The notes: generated by a model not told the origin, from the letters alone. A stretch of DNA of 20,699 nt from an uncultured Clostridium sp. (GCA_958442925.1 CAUCIO010000023.1:1-20699); one strand, 5' to 3'. Positions 1 to 7,396 are shown, counted from the first letter of the stretch. Program-made: numbers and translations.

Positions 1-45
1 GTGTTCGGGACTTACACCCGTTAGAGCGCGCCCATGGCGCGCAAA
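1..45 (-). mobile_element. 5' end of a group II (IIC-like) intron, cut by window edge
   Basis: Read on the minus strand, bases 45 to 1 begin TTTGCGCGCC, fold into a perfect 7-bp hairpin (GCGCGCC-ATG-GGCGCGC), and continue CTCTAACGGGTGTAAGTCCC then GAAC. This order resembles domain I of class C group II introns as I recall it from the Oceanobacillus intron (hairpin, then GGGTG..AGTCCC, then GAAC). The element starts about five bases after the T-run of the tkt terminator, and IIC introns are known to insert behind intrinsic terminators in the sense orientation. The expected GTGCG start appears as TTGCG, so the exact boundary is uncertain. The rest of the ribozyme and any reverse transcriptase would lie beyond base 1. 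Confidence 0.62.
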
Positions 46-98
46 CAGAAAAAGGACGTTCCCCAGCCTCTCAAACCGAAGCTGGAAAACGTCCTTTT
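46..98 (-). terminator. Intrinsic terminator of tkt
   Basis: On the minus strand the stem pairs AAAAGGACGTT (98-88) with AACGTCCTTTT (60-50), extended by an inner CCAGC/GCTGG (85-81 with 67-63), with a loop of about 13 bases. It is followed by a T-run (TTTTTCTG). It lies about 75 bases past the tkt stop codon. The plus strand also ends in T-rich sequence, so it may work both ways. Confidence 0.85.
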
Positions 99-170
99 CT
101 CTATTTCTTTTTTATTTTATGTGACTATCTGAGCATCACAATGTTCATACCTGCTGACTCTGCAGTCTCC

Positions 171-2150
171 TTACAGGCTCTTCACTGTATTGACCACGTT
201 CTCAACAGTAAATCCAAACTTCTCGAACAGTTCTGCTGCCGGGCCGCTGGCTCCGAAGCCCTTCATGGAGACGATGGCTCCGTCGAGTCCTGTATATTTC
301 TCCCATCCGAAGCTTCCAAGGGCCTCCACAGCCACTCTCTTTCTCACTGCCTTCGGAAGTACAGACTCTCTGTACTCGGCGCTCTGCTCCTCAAAGAGAT
401 CCATACAAGGCATGGATACCACGCGGATCTTCATTCCGTCCTTCTCAAGCTCTGCCTTTGCCTTCACTGCCAGTCCTACCTCAGAACCTGTTGCAATCAG
501 GATGACATCCGGAGTTCCCTCGCAGTCCTCCAGCACATAGCCGCCCTTTAATGCCTCCTTGCTGCTGCCCTTCATCGGCTCCAGATTCTGTCTGGAAAGC
601 ACTAAGGCTGTCGGAGTGCTCTTAGATGTAACAGCACTGTACCATGCGGCCTGTGTCTCTGTGGCGTCACATGGACGGAATACATGGAAGTTCGGCATTG
701 CCCGAAGAGCTGCCAGCTGCTCGATAGGCTCATGGGTCGGGCCGTCCTCGCCTACTCCAATGCTGTCATGTGTAAACACATAGGTAAGCGGAGTTCCCAT
801 CAGCGCGGACAGACGGGCCATAGGCTTCACATAATCGCTGAATACGAAGAAAGTAGCCACATATGGCTTTAAACCTCCGTGAAGAGCTATACCGTTTCCG
901 ATAGCGGCCATAGCCAGCTCTCTTACGCCGAAGTGAAGATTTCTTCCGCTTCTGTCCTCTTTAGAGAAATCTCCCTTTCCATCCATATAAGTCTTGTTGG
1001 AAGGCGCCAGATCTGCGCTTCCTCCGATCAGGTTCGGAAGTCTGTCTTTTAATACATTGATAATCTTTCCGGAAAGAGAACGGGTAGCCTCTGCCTTCTC
1101 CTGTGCTGTCCAGTAGGAATCATCGTTTAACAGATCCTCGGCTGTACCGTTATGATACTGGTTCCACAGCTTCTCCATCTCCGGATATTCCTCACAGTAA
1201 GCGGCAAACATCACATTCCATGCAGCTTCTGCCTCTGCCTTCTCGTTAGACAGCTCGTCGAAATGTCTGTAAACCTCCTCCGGTACGAAGAATGCCTCCT
1301 CGTAAGGCCAGTTTAAGGTCTCTCTGAGAGCCTTCACATTCTCCACTCCCAGCGGCTCGCCGTGAGCGCTTGCCTTGCCCTGCTTAGCCGGGCAGCCATA
1401 GCCGATCTCTGTCTTAATAGTAATGAAAGAAGGACGCTCTGTATCCTGCTTAGCAGCCTCGATAGCCATAGCAATAGAATCAATGTTATTGCCGTCCTCC
1501 ACGGTAATCGTCTGGAATCCAAAGGCGCGCATACGCTCCTCCACGTTCTCACGGAACGCAATATCTGTGCTTCCCTCAATGGAGATGCGGTTGGAATCGT
1601 AGAGTACAATGAGCTTTGAAAGTCCCAGTGTTCCTGCCAGTGAAAATGCTTCAGAGGAAAGTCCCTCCATCATACAGCCGTCTCCGCCCAGCACGTAGGT
1701 ATAATGATCTACCACCGGATATTCTTCCTTGTTGAATACGCTGGCCAGATGTGCCTCTGCCATAGCCATACCCACTGCCATACCCATTCCTGCACCAAGA
1801 GGTCCTGTAGTGGCCTCCACGCCTACCGTATGGCCGTACTCCGGATGTCCAGGAGTCTTAGAACCAACCTGGCGGAAGTTCATCAGATCCTCCTTTGTCA
1901 GATCTCCTACCTTAAACAGGTGAAGAAGGGAATAGAGAAGCATGGAGCCATGGCCGCCGGACAGGATAAATCGGTCTCTGTTGGCCCAGTCCGGATTGGA
2001 CGGATTGTAGTTTAAATGATGCGCCCAAAGCTCATATCCAATCGGTGCGCAGCCCAGCGGAAGACCCGGATGACCGGAATTTGCCTTCTGAATCGCATCG
2101 GCAGCTAAAACTCTGACAGCGTTGATAGAGAGAGTATCAATCTGATTCAT
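171..2150 (-). CDS. tkt: Transketolase
   Basis: Thiamine-diphosphate enzyme of the non-oxidative pentose phosphate pathway. It moves two-carbon ketol units between sugar phosphates in the cytosol, for example xylulose-5-P plus ribose-5-P to sedoheptulose-7-P plus glyceraldehyde-3-P. The 659-residue length is normal for a full bacterial transketolase. Visible signs are the N-terminal ANSGHPG motif, SGGHGS, the ThDP/Mg motif GDGCMMEGLSSEA near residue 155, the central transketolase signature with GEDGPTHEP, and a C-terminal domain with TGSEVGLAV. The ATG has a strong AGGAGG site seven bases upstream. It is the last gene of a same-strand run, 44 bases after the DUF5711-like gene, and ends in a strong terminator. 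Catalytic motifs look intact. tkt behind envelope and sporulation-type genes is not an obvious functional set, so the linkage may be positional. Confidence 0.96.
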   Translation of the reverse strand: MNQIDTLSINAVRVLAADAIQKANSGHPGLPLGCAPIGYELWAHHLNYNPSNPDWANRDRFILSGGHGSMLLYSLLHLFKVGDLTKEDLMNFRQVGSKTPGHPEYGHTVGVEATTGPLGAGMGMAVGMAMAEAHLASVFNKEEYPVVDHYTYVLGGDGCMMEGLSSEAFSLAGTLGLSKLIVLYDSNRISIEGSTDIAFRENVEERMRAFGFQTITVEDGNNIDSIAMAIEAAKQDTERPSFITIKTEIGYGCPAKQGKASAHGEPLGVENVKALRETLNWPYEEAFFVPEEVYRHFDELSNEKAEAEAAWNVMFAAYCEEYPEMEKLWNQYHNGTAEDLLNDDSYWTAQEKAEATRSLSGKIINVLKDRLPNLIGGSADLAPSNKTYMDGKGDFSKEDRSGRNLHFGVRELAMAAIGNGIALHGGLKPYVATFFVFSDYVKPMARLSALMGTPLTYVFTHDSIGVGEDGPTHEPIEQLAALRAMPNFHVFRPCDATETQAAWYSAVTSKSTPTALVLSRQNLEPMKGSSKEALKGGYVLEDCEGTPDVILIATGSEVGLAVKAKAELEKDGMKIRVVSMPCMDLFEEQSAEYRESVLPKAVRKRVAVEALGSFGWEKYTGLDGAIVSMKGFGASGPAAELFEKFGFTVENVVNTVKSL

Positions 2151-2194
2151 TTGTATAACCTCCTGAAAATTAATTTGGTTTTTAGGTATATTGT

Positions 2195-3484
2195 TTATTT
2201 CAGCCGGATGCTTCTGACAGTGTCCCCTCCGGTGAAAATAAGCTCGTTTTCCATTCTTCCCGCCCGCACAGCGGAAAATGTGAAATCAAATGAGCCGGAA
2301 AACCTGCATTTTCCAGACATATTATAGATCTCACACGAATTCTCATTATACAGAATTACCATATCCCCGTCAATATCTATCTCCTTATACTGGAAGCTTA
2401 CCGGTTTGCTGAACTTCAGTTTTCCTCCTGCACTGTAGACGTCCAGCCTGTAATCAGACTCTCCTTCCGGATTCTCTACTATCACGCCTACATACTGGTC
2501 AGAATAGCAGACACTTTTCAGCTCTTCCTCCAGCTTGATATGAGCAGAAAGGGCGGGAGAAGTCTGGTTTTCCAGGGAAAAGAAACCAATCTGTCCATTT
2601 CCAAAGGCGCAGGCATGATCCTCGTCTAAAAAACGCACTCTTGGAATCACACTGTCTTTCATCTCTTCAAAGCCGCCTACCAGACGGTCCGGATAACTCT
2701 TTCCATATTCGGAAAAATTATAAAACGCTACCCTGTTTCCCATGATTCCGTCCTGCAGATATACATTAGACACCATGACCTGCGTGCCTTCCGGAGACAG
2801 GGAAACGTCCAGAAGATATCCGCTTTTTGACATGACTGTTTTAATAAGCCAGTCTAATTCGCTTCCGTCCTCCTTAAAAAAGGAAATATAGGAGGCTGTG
2901 CTGTCTTCTAACAGTACTGCCGTCACGCCGTGGGCTGAAATAGAGGCTCTCAGAATCGGCAGTGTGGTCTCTGCCTGGCCTCTCTGCCCTTCCTGATTAC
3001 ATATATACAGAGAATTTCCCTGCCTGTCCGCAATGACGGCATAGGATCCATTCACATAGCAGACAGGCGATTTCATCTGATAGCTGATTGACCAGACGAT
3101 CTTTCCTCTGCTGTCGATATAGGAAGCTCCGTCCTTGGTATACTTTAATACGTTGCTTCCAAAAGCTTCATATCCGGCAAATCCGTTCTCACTGGCTGGA
3201 ACCTGCTTTTCCCATGCCACACGGTAGCTCTCATACCGGCGTACATAAAGATAATAATAGAGCAATGCTGCTGCCGTCAAAATCAATGCTGCCAGAATGA
3301 TAAAAATTCTGATTTTCTTCTTTCTGGTATGAGCCTCTGCCTTCCTGACGATCTCCTCCTCATCCAGACTGCGTCCGCCTCCCGGCTTCTGCCCGCCTGG
3401 GGAGCTTATCATCCGCTGACGCAGCTGCCTTTTTTTTCGCTCTCTGTCCATAGAGTCCATATTACCCATCTGCTTATCTCCCAT
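2195..3484 (-). CDS. Membrane-anchored DUF5711-like beta-propeller protein
   Basis: Conserved protein of unknown function. The first 50 or so residues are charged and cytoplasmic (RERKKRQLRQR). One membrane helix follows (IFIILAALILTAAALLYYY), then a long extracellular part of repeated blade-like beta segments with YxSxG and alternating hydrophobic patterns, as in WD40/PQQ-like propellers. This layout matches what I remember of the Lachnospiraceae DUF5711 family. There are no obvious catalytic residues, and a scaffold or ligand-binding role outside the membrane is inference. The reading frame stays open up to a GTG at 3532, but a promoter with TATAAT at 3504-3509 sits inside that extension, so the start is ATG 3484 or ATG 3469; the latter has the better GGGAG ribosome site. 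Genes on both sides run the same way. Confidence 0.68.
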   Translation of the reverse strand: MGDKQMGNMDSMDRERKKRQLRQRMISSPGGQKPGGGRSLDEEEIVRKAEAHTRKKKIRIFIILAALILTAAALLYYYLYVRRYESYRVAWEKQVPASENGFAGYEAFGSNVLKYTKDGASYIDSRGKIVWSISYQMKSPVCYVNGSYAVIADRQGNSLYICNQEGQRGQAETTLPILRASISAHGVTAVLLEDSTASYISFFKEDGSELDWLIKTVMSKSGYLLDVSLSPEGTQVMVSNVYLQDGIMGNRVAFYNFSEYGKSYPDRLVGGFEEMKDSVIPRVRFLDEDHACAFGNGQIGFFSLENQTSPALSAHIKLEEELKSVCYSDQYVGVIVENPEGESDYRLDVYSAGGKLKFSKPVSFQYKEIDIDGDMVILYNENSCEIYNMSGKCRFSGSFDFTFSAVRAGRMENELIFTGGDTVRSIRLK

Positions 3485-3503
3485 TCTGTCAATCCTATCT
3501 TCG

Positions 3504-3532
3504 ATTATACAACAGAATGTGGGAGATATCAC
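3504..3532 (-). promoter_or_regulatory. Sigma-A-like promoter for the DUF5711-like gene and tkt
   Basis: On the minus strand, GTGATA (3532-3527, four of six bases of the -35 consensus) is followed by a 17-base spacer and a perfect TATAAT (3509-3504). The transcript would start near 3497, just ahead of the ATG choices at 3484 and 3469. This supports a short form of the downstream protein. Confidence 0.55.
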
Positions 3533-3566
3533 TAAATTTTTTACTGCCTGAAGGGCAAATGAAACA

Positions 3567-4892
3567 CTACTCCTCCACTAAATCCTTCATTTCTTCTGCT
3601 ACAGGCACGTCTGCCGGAAGAATCAGCTTCTGTCCGGCTGTTACATGGTTCATATCCGCCATTTTGTTAAGAGCGCAGATGTCCTCCACATGGTTGACAT
3701 TTCCATAGAGCTTAAAGCAGATTCCATACAGAGTCTCCCCATCCTCTACTGCATAGGTTCCCCCCGGCTTTTTATCTGTGACGGGAACGGACGCCTCCCT
3801 GGTTTCCTGAGGCTGAGTTTCCGGTTCCTTACTTTCCAGCTGCTGGATTTCCGGGTTTTCAGTTTCCTGGTTTTCTGGCTGCGTCTCTTCTGTCTCTGTA
3901 TTCTGATCCGTCTCCTTAAAAAGCTCTGCCGTTTTTTCTGATTCTGGTTCCACCTTTATTATCTCTTCCCCCTTCTCGCCTCCGGCGCTGCTTCCCACCA
4001 GGCGGTTTGACTCCTCCTCTGTTTTGGGGTAAATCCGTCCCTTGATCTCCTCCACTACAACAGGAACGCTCTCTTCCCTCTCTTCTGCGTCTGTTTCCCA
4101 GGATCTGGCTCCCTCTGGAAGTACAGAAACCAGCACAGACTCCATCTCCTGCATTTTCTGATAATTATTCATCATCGTCACGCCTCCGGCCAGGATCACC
4201 ATGGACATGGTACTGCATAAAAGTCCCAGATTTCTGACTGTATGCCTCTGACTGACTGCCTCCTTTTTTCTGTCCTCCATCCGTTCCCTGAAATCCCGTA
4301 TCACCCGGTCTCCTGCCCCGGATTCCACTCTTCTCACATCTTTCCGGCATATCATATAGTCCTGCATCATCTGGTTTTTGTCGTAATAAATGCTGTAGCC
4401 CTTCAGACGATAAAATCCATCGTCTGAGGTGATATAAACAGATTCATCTCCCTCCAGGCCGCTGTTTAAATACATCAGCTGATTTTTTTCACTGAAATAC
4501 TGTCCGTGCTGCTTCCAGTAATTCAGCGGGCTCAGGGTACATCCCGGCGCGCCGCAGAGAAACCATCCCTGTACCGTCCGTCTGGGAAATGACTCTTCTA
4601 TGCTCTGATAAGCCTTTTTCCAGGCCCCTTCCGTAAATTCTACCTTTTCTCCCTCAGCTGTCACATTCTCCATTTCCAGAGCTCCATCTACGAAAATAAA
4701 CGGAATTCCTCCCTCTGTCCGCTCTGTTCCAAGCAGCAGACCTGCTCTCAGATCCTGCCCGCCGGAAGGAAAAAGACGTTTTAAATAGGTGCTCACATAA
4801 TCTTCTATGTACAGCCTGACCGTGTCGTCTCTGTCTCCTATCTGCCTGATATTCTTCGGCAGCTTCGATAATGGTTCATATAAATCTCCCAT
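3567..4892 (-). CDS. Degenerate MPN-like domain, membrane helix and C-terminal LysM protein
   Basis: About 441 residues in three parts. Residues ~25-180 (counted from the GTG at 4901) look like an MPN/JAB fold: a GLLLGTE strand, FIFVDGALEMEN, then GWFLCGAPG and TLSPLN followed by QLMYLNSG, in the order of the usual GW-HSHPG-LSxxD-Q block. The JAMM zinc residues are replaced (HSH by CGA, Asp by Asn), so a protease role is unlikely. A membrane helix lies near 224-244. It is followed by a long Glu/Pro/Thr-rich linker and a LysM domain over roughly the last 60 residues (DGETLYGICFKLYGN to AGQKLILP) that would bind peptidoglycan or chitin-like glycans. ATG 4892 is preferred because GGGG lies eight bases upstream; GTG 4901 has no such site. 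Same strand as yyaC upstream and the DUF5711-like gene downstream. LysM is clear; MPN is my inference. Confidence 0.78.
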   Translation of the reverse strand: MGDLYEPLSKLPKNIRQIGDRDDTVRLYIEDYVSTYLKRLFPSGGQDLRAGLLLGTERTEGGIPFIFVDGALEMENVTAEGEKVEFTEGAWKKAYQSIEESFPRRTVQGWFLCGAPGCTLSPLNYWKQHGQYFSEKNQLMYLNSGLEGDESVYITSDDGFYRLKGYSIYYDKNQMMQDYMICRKDVRRVESGAGDRVIRDFRERMEDRKKEAVSQRHTVRNLGLLCSTMSMVILAGGVTMMNNYQKMQEMESVLVSVLPEGARSWETDAEEREESVPVVVEEIKGRIYPKTEEESNRLVGSSAGGEKGEEIIKVEPESEKTAELFKETDQNTETEETQPENQETENPEIQQLESKEPETQPQETREASVPVTDKKPGGTYAVEDGETLYGICFKLYGNVNHVEDICALNKMADMNHVTAGQKLILPADVPVAEEMKDLVEE

Positions 4893-4953
4893 TTGATTCA
4901 CCCCGCTTATCTATTTCACACCGCAAAGGCCTGTCCGGCCGCGGCAGCTTTCT

Positions 4954-4983
4954 GCGGCAGTCTGACTCTTTTCAGCCTGCCGC
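4954..4983 (-). other. Hairpin in the leader of the LysM gene
   Basis: In the minus-strand leader, GCGGCAG pairs with CTGCCGC (outer 7 bp), and an inner CTG pairs with CAG around an eight-base loop. A second CTGCCGC copy (4947-4941) could pair with the same 5' arm, so two structures exclude each other. No T-run follows, so it is not a simple terminator. Confidence 0.4.
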
Positions 4984-5000
4984 CAGCTTCCATCCGGGCA

Positions 5001-5033
5001 ATCATATCACAGAGCCTGTAAAAAACTTGTCAA
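5001..5033 (-). promoter_or_regulatory. Possible promoter between yyaC and the LysM gene
   Basis: TTGACA (5033-5028) overlaps the yyaC stop codon. An extended -10 of the form TGA-TATGAT lies at 5009-5001. The spacer of 21 bases is too long for a good pair, so the extended -10 alone may be the active part. The leader to ATG 4892 would be about 100 bases and contains GC-rich hairpins. Confidence 0.35.
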
Positions 5034-5629
5034 ATCAGCGCCGCATTATCCCAAAATTTTTCGACAATTCTTATACTTCTGCTGATACAGTCCGCCATTC
5101 TCATCACTACAGACAGGCGGACGCTCTGAAGCATCAGGGGATCGTAGCTGCTGCATCCCCCCACAATTCCGGTAATAAAAATATCTCCCACAGCCCCCAG
5201 CTCCTTGCTGACTCCCAAACCAGGTCTTAAAGATCCCTTTCCCAGCGTCAGATATCCTACGTGCTCTCTGTTTCCTACAGAGGCGTCCACTGCAACCACA
5301 AGGCAGTCGTGGTAGCAGTTTTTAATCAGACGGGCGTACTCTTCTAAATTCATGGCGTGAACCGGCCGCTCCAACGTCCCAAATACTGCTGCGCTGGAAA
5401 TCTTCATGCCGCGAAGCTTATAGCCAATTAACGGCCCCAGGCTGTCTCCGGTGGAACGATCCGTTCCAATACAGAGAAATACTACTCCCTTTTTTCCCTG
5501 CCTCCTCTTTTCCTCCTCAATCATCTGATGAAGCTGTTTTGCAAAGTCCTCTGCCTTAAAGTTCCTGTCTGAATTAAAATAATAAATATTACGGCTGTCC
5601 TTTGCTGACATCCACTCTAACATTTTCAT
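5030..5629 (-). CDS. yyaC: YyaC-like sporulation protein (DUF1256, GPR-like fold)
   Basis: Matches the YyaC family of spore formers, named after a Bacillus subtilis forespore gene and often annotated as a putative spore protease because the fold resembles the germination protease GPR and hydrogenase maturation proteases. Visible are FLCIGTDRSTGDSLGPLIG, with the conserved Asp pair, then the VVAVDAS strand, GLGVSKELGAVGD and ITGIVGG. The length of about 199 residues is close to the family norm. ATG 5629 is chosen for its AGGCGG site seven bases upstream. ATG 5668 also fits the frame but lies only some 9 bases past a predicted transcription start and lacks a clear site. It is the first gene of a minus-strand run leading into the LysM, DUF5711-like and tkt genes. 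The substrate of YyaC is not known to me. Confidence 0.85.
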   Translation of the reverse strand: MKMLEWMSAKDSRNIYYFNSDRNFKAEDFAKQLHQMIEEEKRRQGKKGVVFLCIGTDRSTGDSLGPLIGYKLRGMKISSAAVFGTLERPVHAMNLEEYARLIKNCYHDCLVVAVDASVGNREHVGYLTLGKGSLRPGLGVSKELGAVGDIFITGIVGGCSSYDPLMLQSVRLSVVMRMADCISRSIRIVEKFWDNAALI

Positions 5630-5684
5630 TCCATAACCGCCTGTCATTTTTCTTTCATCTATTTCCATTTCTCATTTCCATTTC

Positions 5685-5715
5685 TATTATAGGCAGAATG
5701 TGCCAGAAATATTCG
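5685..5715 (-). promoter_or_regulatory. Sigma-G/sigma-F-like promoter of yyaC
   Basis: Minus strand: CGAATA (5715-5710), an 18-base spacer, then TATAATA (5691-5685). This fits the forespore sigma-G pattern TGMATA-N17/18-CATAMTA at 5/6 and 6/7 bases. The hexamer at the sigma-A -35 position (GAATAT) matches nothing in TTGACA, which argues against an ordinary housekeeping promoter. Confidence 0.45.
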
Positions 5716-5729
5716 GACATGCGGATCAT

Positions 5730-5762
5730 AAAAGGAGAAGCCCCCGGGACTTCCCCTTTTTT
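5730..5762 (-). terminator. Intrinsic terminator after the coiled-coil gene
   Basis: Imperfect stem AAAAGG-A-GAAG-C-CC / GG-A-CTTC-C-CCTTTT with flanking A- and T-runs on the two strands. It lies directly behind the stop codon at 5767 and ahead of the yyaC promoter, so it would insulate yyaC from the upstream gene pair. Confidence 0.68.
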
Positions 5763-5766
5763 CAGT

Positions 5767-6876
5767 TTATTTACTTTCTGACTGCCGGCCCTTCCCCGCT
5801 CTGTAAAGCGCTATCGCCTCGCTGATATTGGAAGCTTCACCTGACTCAATCAGGCTCTTCAGGCCGTCTATCTTCTCTACATTTAAAAATTCCCGTCCCA
5901 GATAGGATTCGTAGGTATCTGTCATGTACATCCGCTTCTCCTGGAGAATGGTGCTTACATACTTCAGCTGTCCTGCCGCGTCTTCATATTCCTCCTCCAT
6001 GCGTTTTAGCTTTTCCCGGCTGTTTTCTGTAATTTCATCTGAAATAATCATCCGCGTCACATTTTCAAAGGAATTTAAGGCGTCCTTTTTCTTTTTCAGC
6101 ATGTCGTCCATGTCCTGTTCCAGCTGAGAAATCTCGTCGTCAAACCGCTCCAGATTATACAGGGATTCATTCTTATCTCTCTTTACGGAAGAGGTAATAA
6201 TGCGGATTTTCCTGTTGTTGGAGAGGATAATGTTTCGGATCTGCCGTCCCTCCCGAAGAGCCTGCTGATGACGCCCCCTGGTCATATTTCCCACAATCGT
6301 ATAAAACCCTCCAAATACTATCACACAGGCAAAATAGATGAGAATCAGATACAGCGTCTTCTGCACTGGAAGCAGAGAATAAATTCCGCATGGAACGGCA
6401 AGAAAGCACACCAGCAGAGAAATCAGAAGCAGCATAGCCTCCTTAAATCCCCTGGTAAAATAGAGTGCATAGTAGAAACCGCTCTGGCAGAAGGACGGAA
6501 CGTGTTCCTTTTGAAATAAGGTTTTCATCCTTACTCTCAGTTCTCTGTTGTGAAGATGAAGCTCTGATGTCTCCTCCTTAATCCGCTCCTTAATCCCCTG
6601 ATTTTTGGCCTTTTCTCTTCTGGCCCTGGTCTTTTTAAGTCTGTCCTGGGCATTAGCAATCTCGCTGTCATAGCTTTTATTAATCTCTTCCCGTCTCCGC
6701 TTTACAGTGAGACTGATATTCTCCGCCACTGCCTTTTTCTCTGATTCAAGGGCCCTTAAGAGTCTTTCTTCCTCCTGCTTTGCCTGCTCTTCAGAACGCT
6801 CCAGATCAGAAAGCTCCAGGGCAATCTGCTTCGCATCTGACAAAAATCCCTTAAAATCTGTAATTGCCTGTGCCAT
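5767..6876 (-). CDS. Conserved coiled-coil membrane protein of unknown function
   Basis: I do not recognise a named family. Residues ~12-125 are a highly charged predicted coiled coil (runs of E, K and R with heptad spacing). Two membrane helices follow close together near 147-165 (AMLLLISLLVCFLAV) and 172-195 (TLYLILIYFACVIVFGGFY). A second long coiled coil follows from ~205 to 335, and the tail ends in a short helical stretch. Both coiled coils would thus lie on the same side of the membrane, joined by a helical hairpin. A GGGAGGAAC site fits ATG 6876. The 88-residue gene upstream is on the same strand, and a hairpin sits just ahead of this ribosome site. A structural or membrane-organising role is plausible but only inference. 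Confidence 0.75.
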   Translation of the reverse strand: MAQAITDFKGFLSDAKQIALELSDLERSEEQAKQEEERLLRALESEKKAVAENISLTVKRRREEINKSYDSEIANAQDRLKKTRARREKAKNQGIKERIKEETSELHLHNRELRVRMKTLFQKEHVPSFCQSGFYYALYFTRGFKEAMLLLISLLVCFLAVPCGIYSLLPVQKTLYLILIYFACVIVFGGFYTIVGNMTRGRHQQALREGRQIRNIILSNNRKIRIITSSVKRDKNESLYNLERFDDEISQLEQDMDDMLKKKKDALNSFENVTRMIISDEITENSREKLKRMEEEYEDAAGQLKYVSTILQEKRMYMTDTYESYLGREFLNVEKIDGLKSLIESGEASNISEAIALYRAGKGRQSESK

Positions 6877-6892
6877 ATAGTTCCTCCCAAAA

Positions 6893-6917
6893 GAAGCCGC
6901 CGTCCCGGCTGGACTTC
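6893..6917 (-). promoter_or_regulatory. Hairpin abutting the coiled-coil gene's ribosome binding site
   Basis: Minus strand: GAAG-TCCA-GCC..GGC-GG-CTTC followed at once by TTTT and then GGGAGG. The stem plus TTTT could be a weak terminator between the 88-residue gene and the coiled-coil gene, or could limit access to the ribosome site. The stem is interrupted, so strength is uncertain. Confidence 0.35.
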
Positions 6918-6983
6918 TCCCTTTTTCCCATTTCTGTTTATTCTTCCCTTATGCAGAAGTGCGCTTCTTCTAACGTCCGTTCC

Positions 6984-7250
6984 CTACTCCTCAATCACCT
7001 GAATTTCCAGGTAATCAAAGTCTATGGATTCTACAAAGCTGTCCTTTGAAAATCTCGTTTTGTCATGTCGCTTAAAATCCTCTATATTCGCGTCCAGCCA
7101 AATCGGCTGGCCCAGATCAAATTCATAGCAGACCTTCTCCATAGCGTCAAACACCATGGCAGTCCTGGACATGGTATAATCTCCATTGGCAATCACCGTG
7201 TCCCTCTGCATTCTGTTATCCTTCCACAATTTAGCCCAAAGCCGGAACAT
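6984..7250 (-). CDS. Small conserved protein of unknown function (88 aa)
   Basis: An 88-residue protein without a signal peptide or membrane segment. It begins MFRLWAKLWKDNRM, carries a DAMEKVCYEFDLGQPIWLD segment and ends in FDYLEIQVIEE. The mix of aromatic and acidic residues and the well-formed start site (AAGGGAGA six bases before ATG) point to a real gene. I recall similar small proteins in Lachnospiraceae annotated only as domains of unknown function, but cannot name the family safely. It lies 107 bases ahead of the coiled-coil membrane gene on the same strand and is divergent from the CoA-transferase. No function is proposed. Confidence 0.7.
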   Translation of the reverse strand: MFRLWAKLWKDNRMQRDTVIANGDYTMSRTAMVFDAMEKVCYEFDLGQPIWLDANIEDFKRHDKTRFSKDSFVESIDFDYLEIQVIEE

Positions 7251-7362
7251 CTCCCGTCTCCCTTCTGTATCTGATCTCTATTCTGGCCCGCAGCCATTTT
7301 CTTATATCGTCTATTTTCGCATGAAGCCGCCGGTTTCGCAAGCCATATTTTAATCTATCTCA

Positions 7363-7376
7363 CAGTGTTCACACTG
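7363..7376. promoter_or_regulatory. Candidate operator palindrome over the CoA-transferase promoter
   Basis: CAGTGT-TC-ACACTG is a perfect 6-bp inverted repeat with a two-base centre. It covers the whole -35 hexamer TTCACA (7368-7373) of the plus-strand promoter, which is where a repressor dimer would block RNA polymerase. It does not match the operators I know well, and the regulator is unknown. Confidence 0.45.
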
Positions 7377-7396
7377 GCCCGCTTCTATGGTATACT
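7368..7396 (+). promoter_or_regulatory. Sigma-A promoter of the CoA-transferase gene
   Basis: TTCACA (7368-7373), exactly 17 bases, then TATACT (7391-7396). The predicted start near 7403 rules out an in-frame ATG at 7387 that overlaps the -10, and supports ATG 7459 (or 7441) as the true start. Confidence 0.75.

Noticed and set aside
1..45. Partial tRNA or CRISPR repeat at the left edge
   Set aside because: GTTCGGGACTT looks a little like a T-arm, but there is no acceptor/CCA context, and the minus-strand reading fits a group II intron domain I much better.
1334..1609. Open frame on the minus strand inside tkt, and many similar frames antisense to tkt, the CoA-transferase, pgi and the DUF5702 gene
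   Set aside because: They lie fully within well-supported genes in another frame, with no ribosome site or recognisable protein pattern.
3485..3532. N-terminal extension of the DUF5711-like protein from GTG 3532
   Set aside because: A TATAAT with a 4/6 -35 lies within the extension and no ribosome site precedes GTG 3532.
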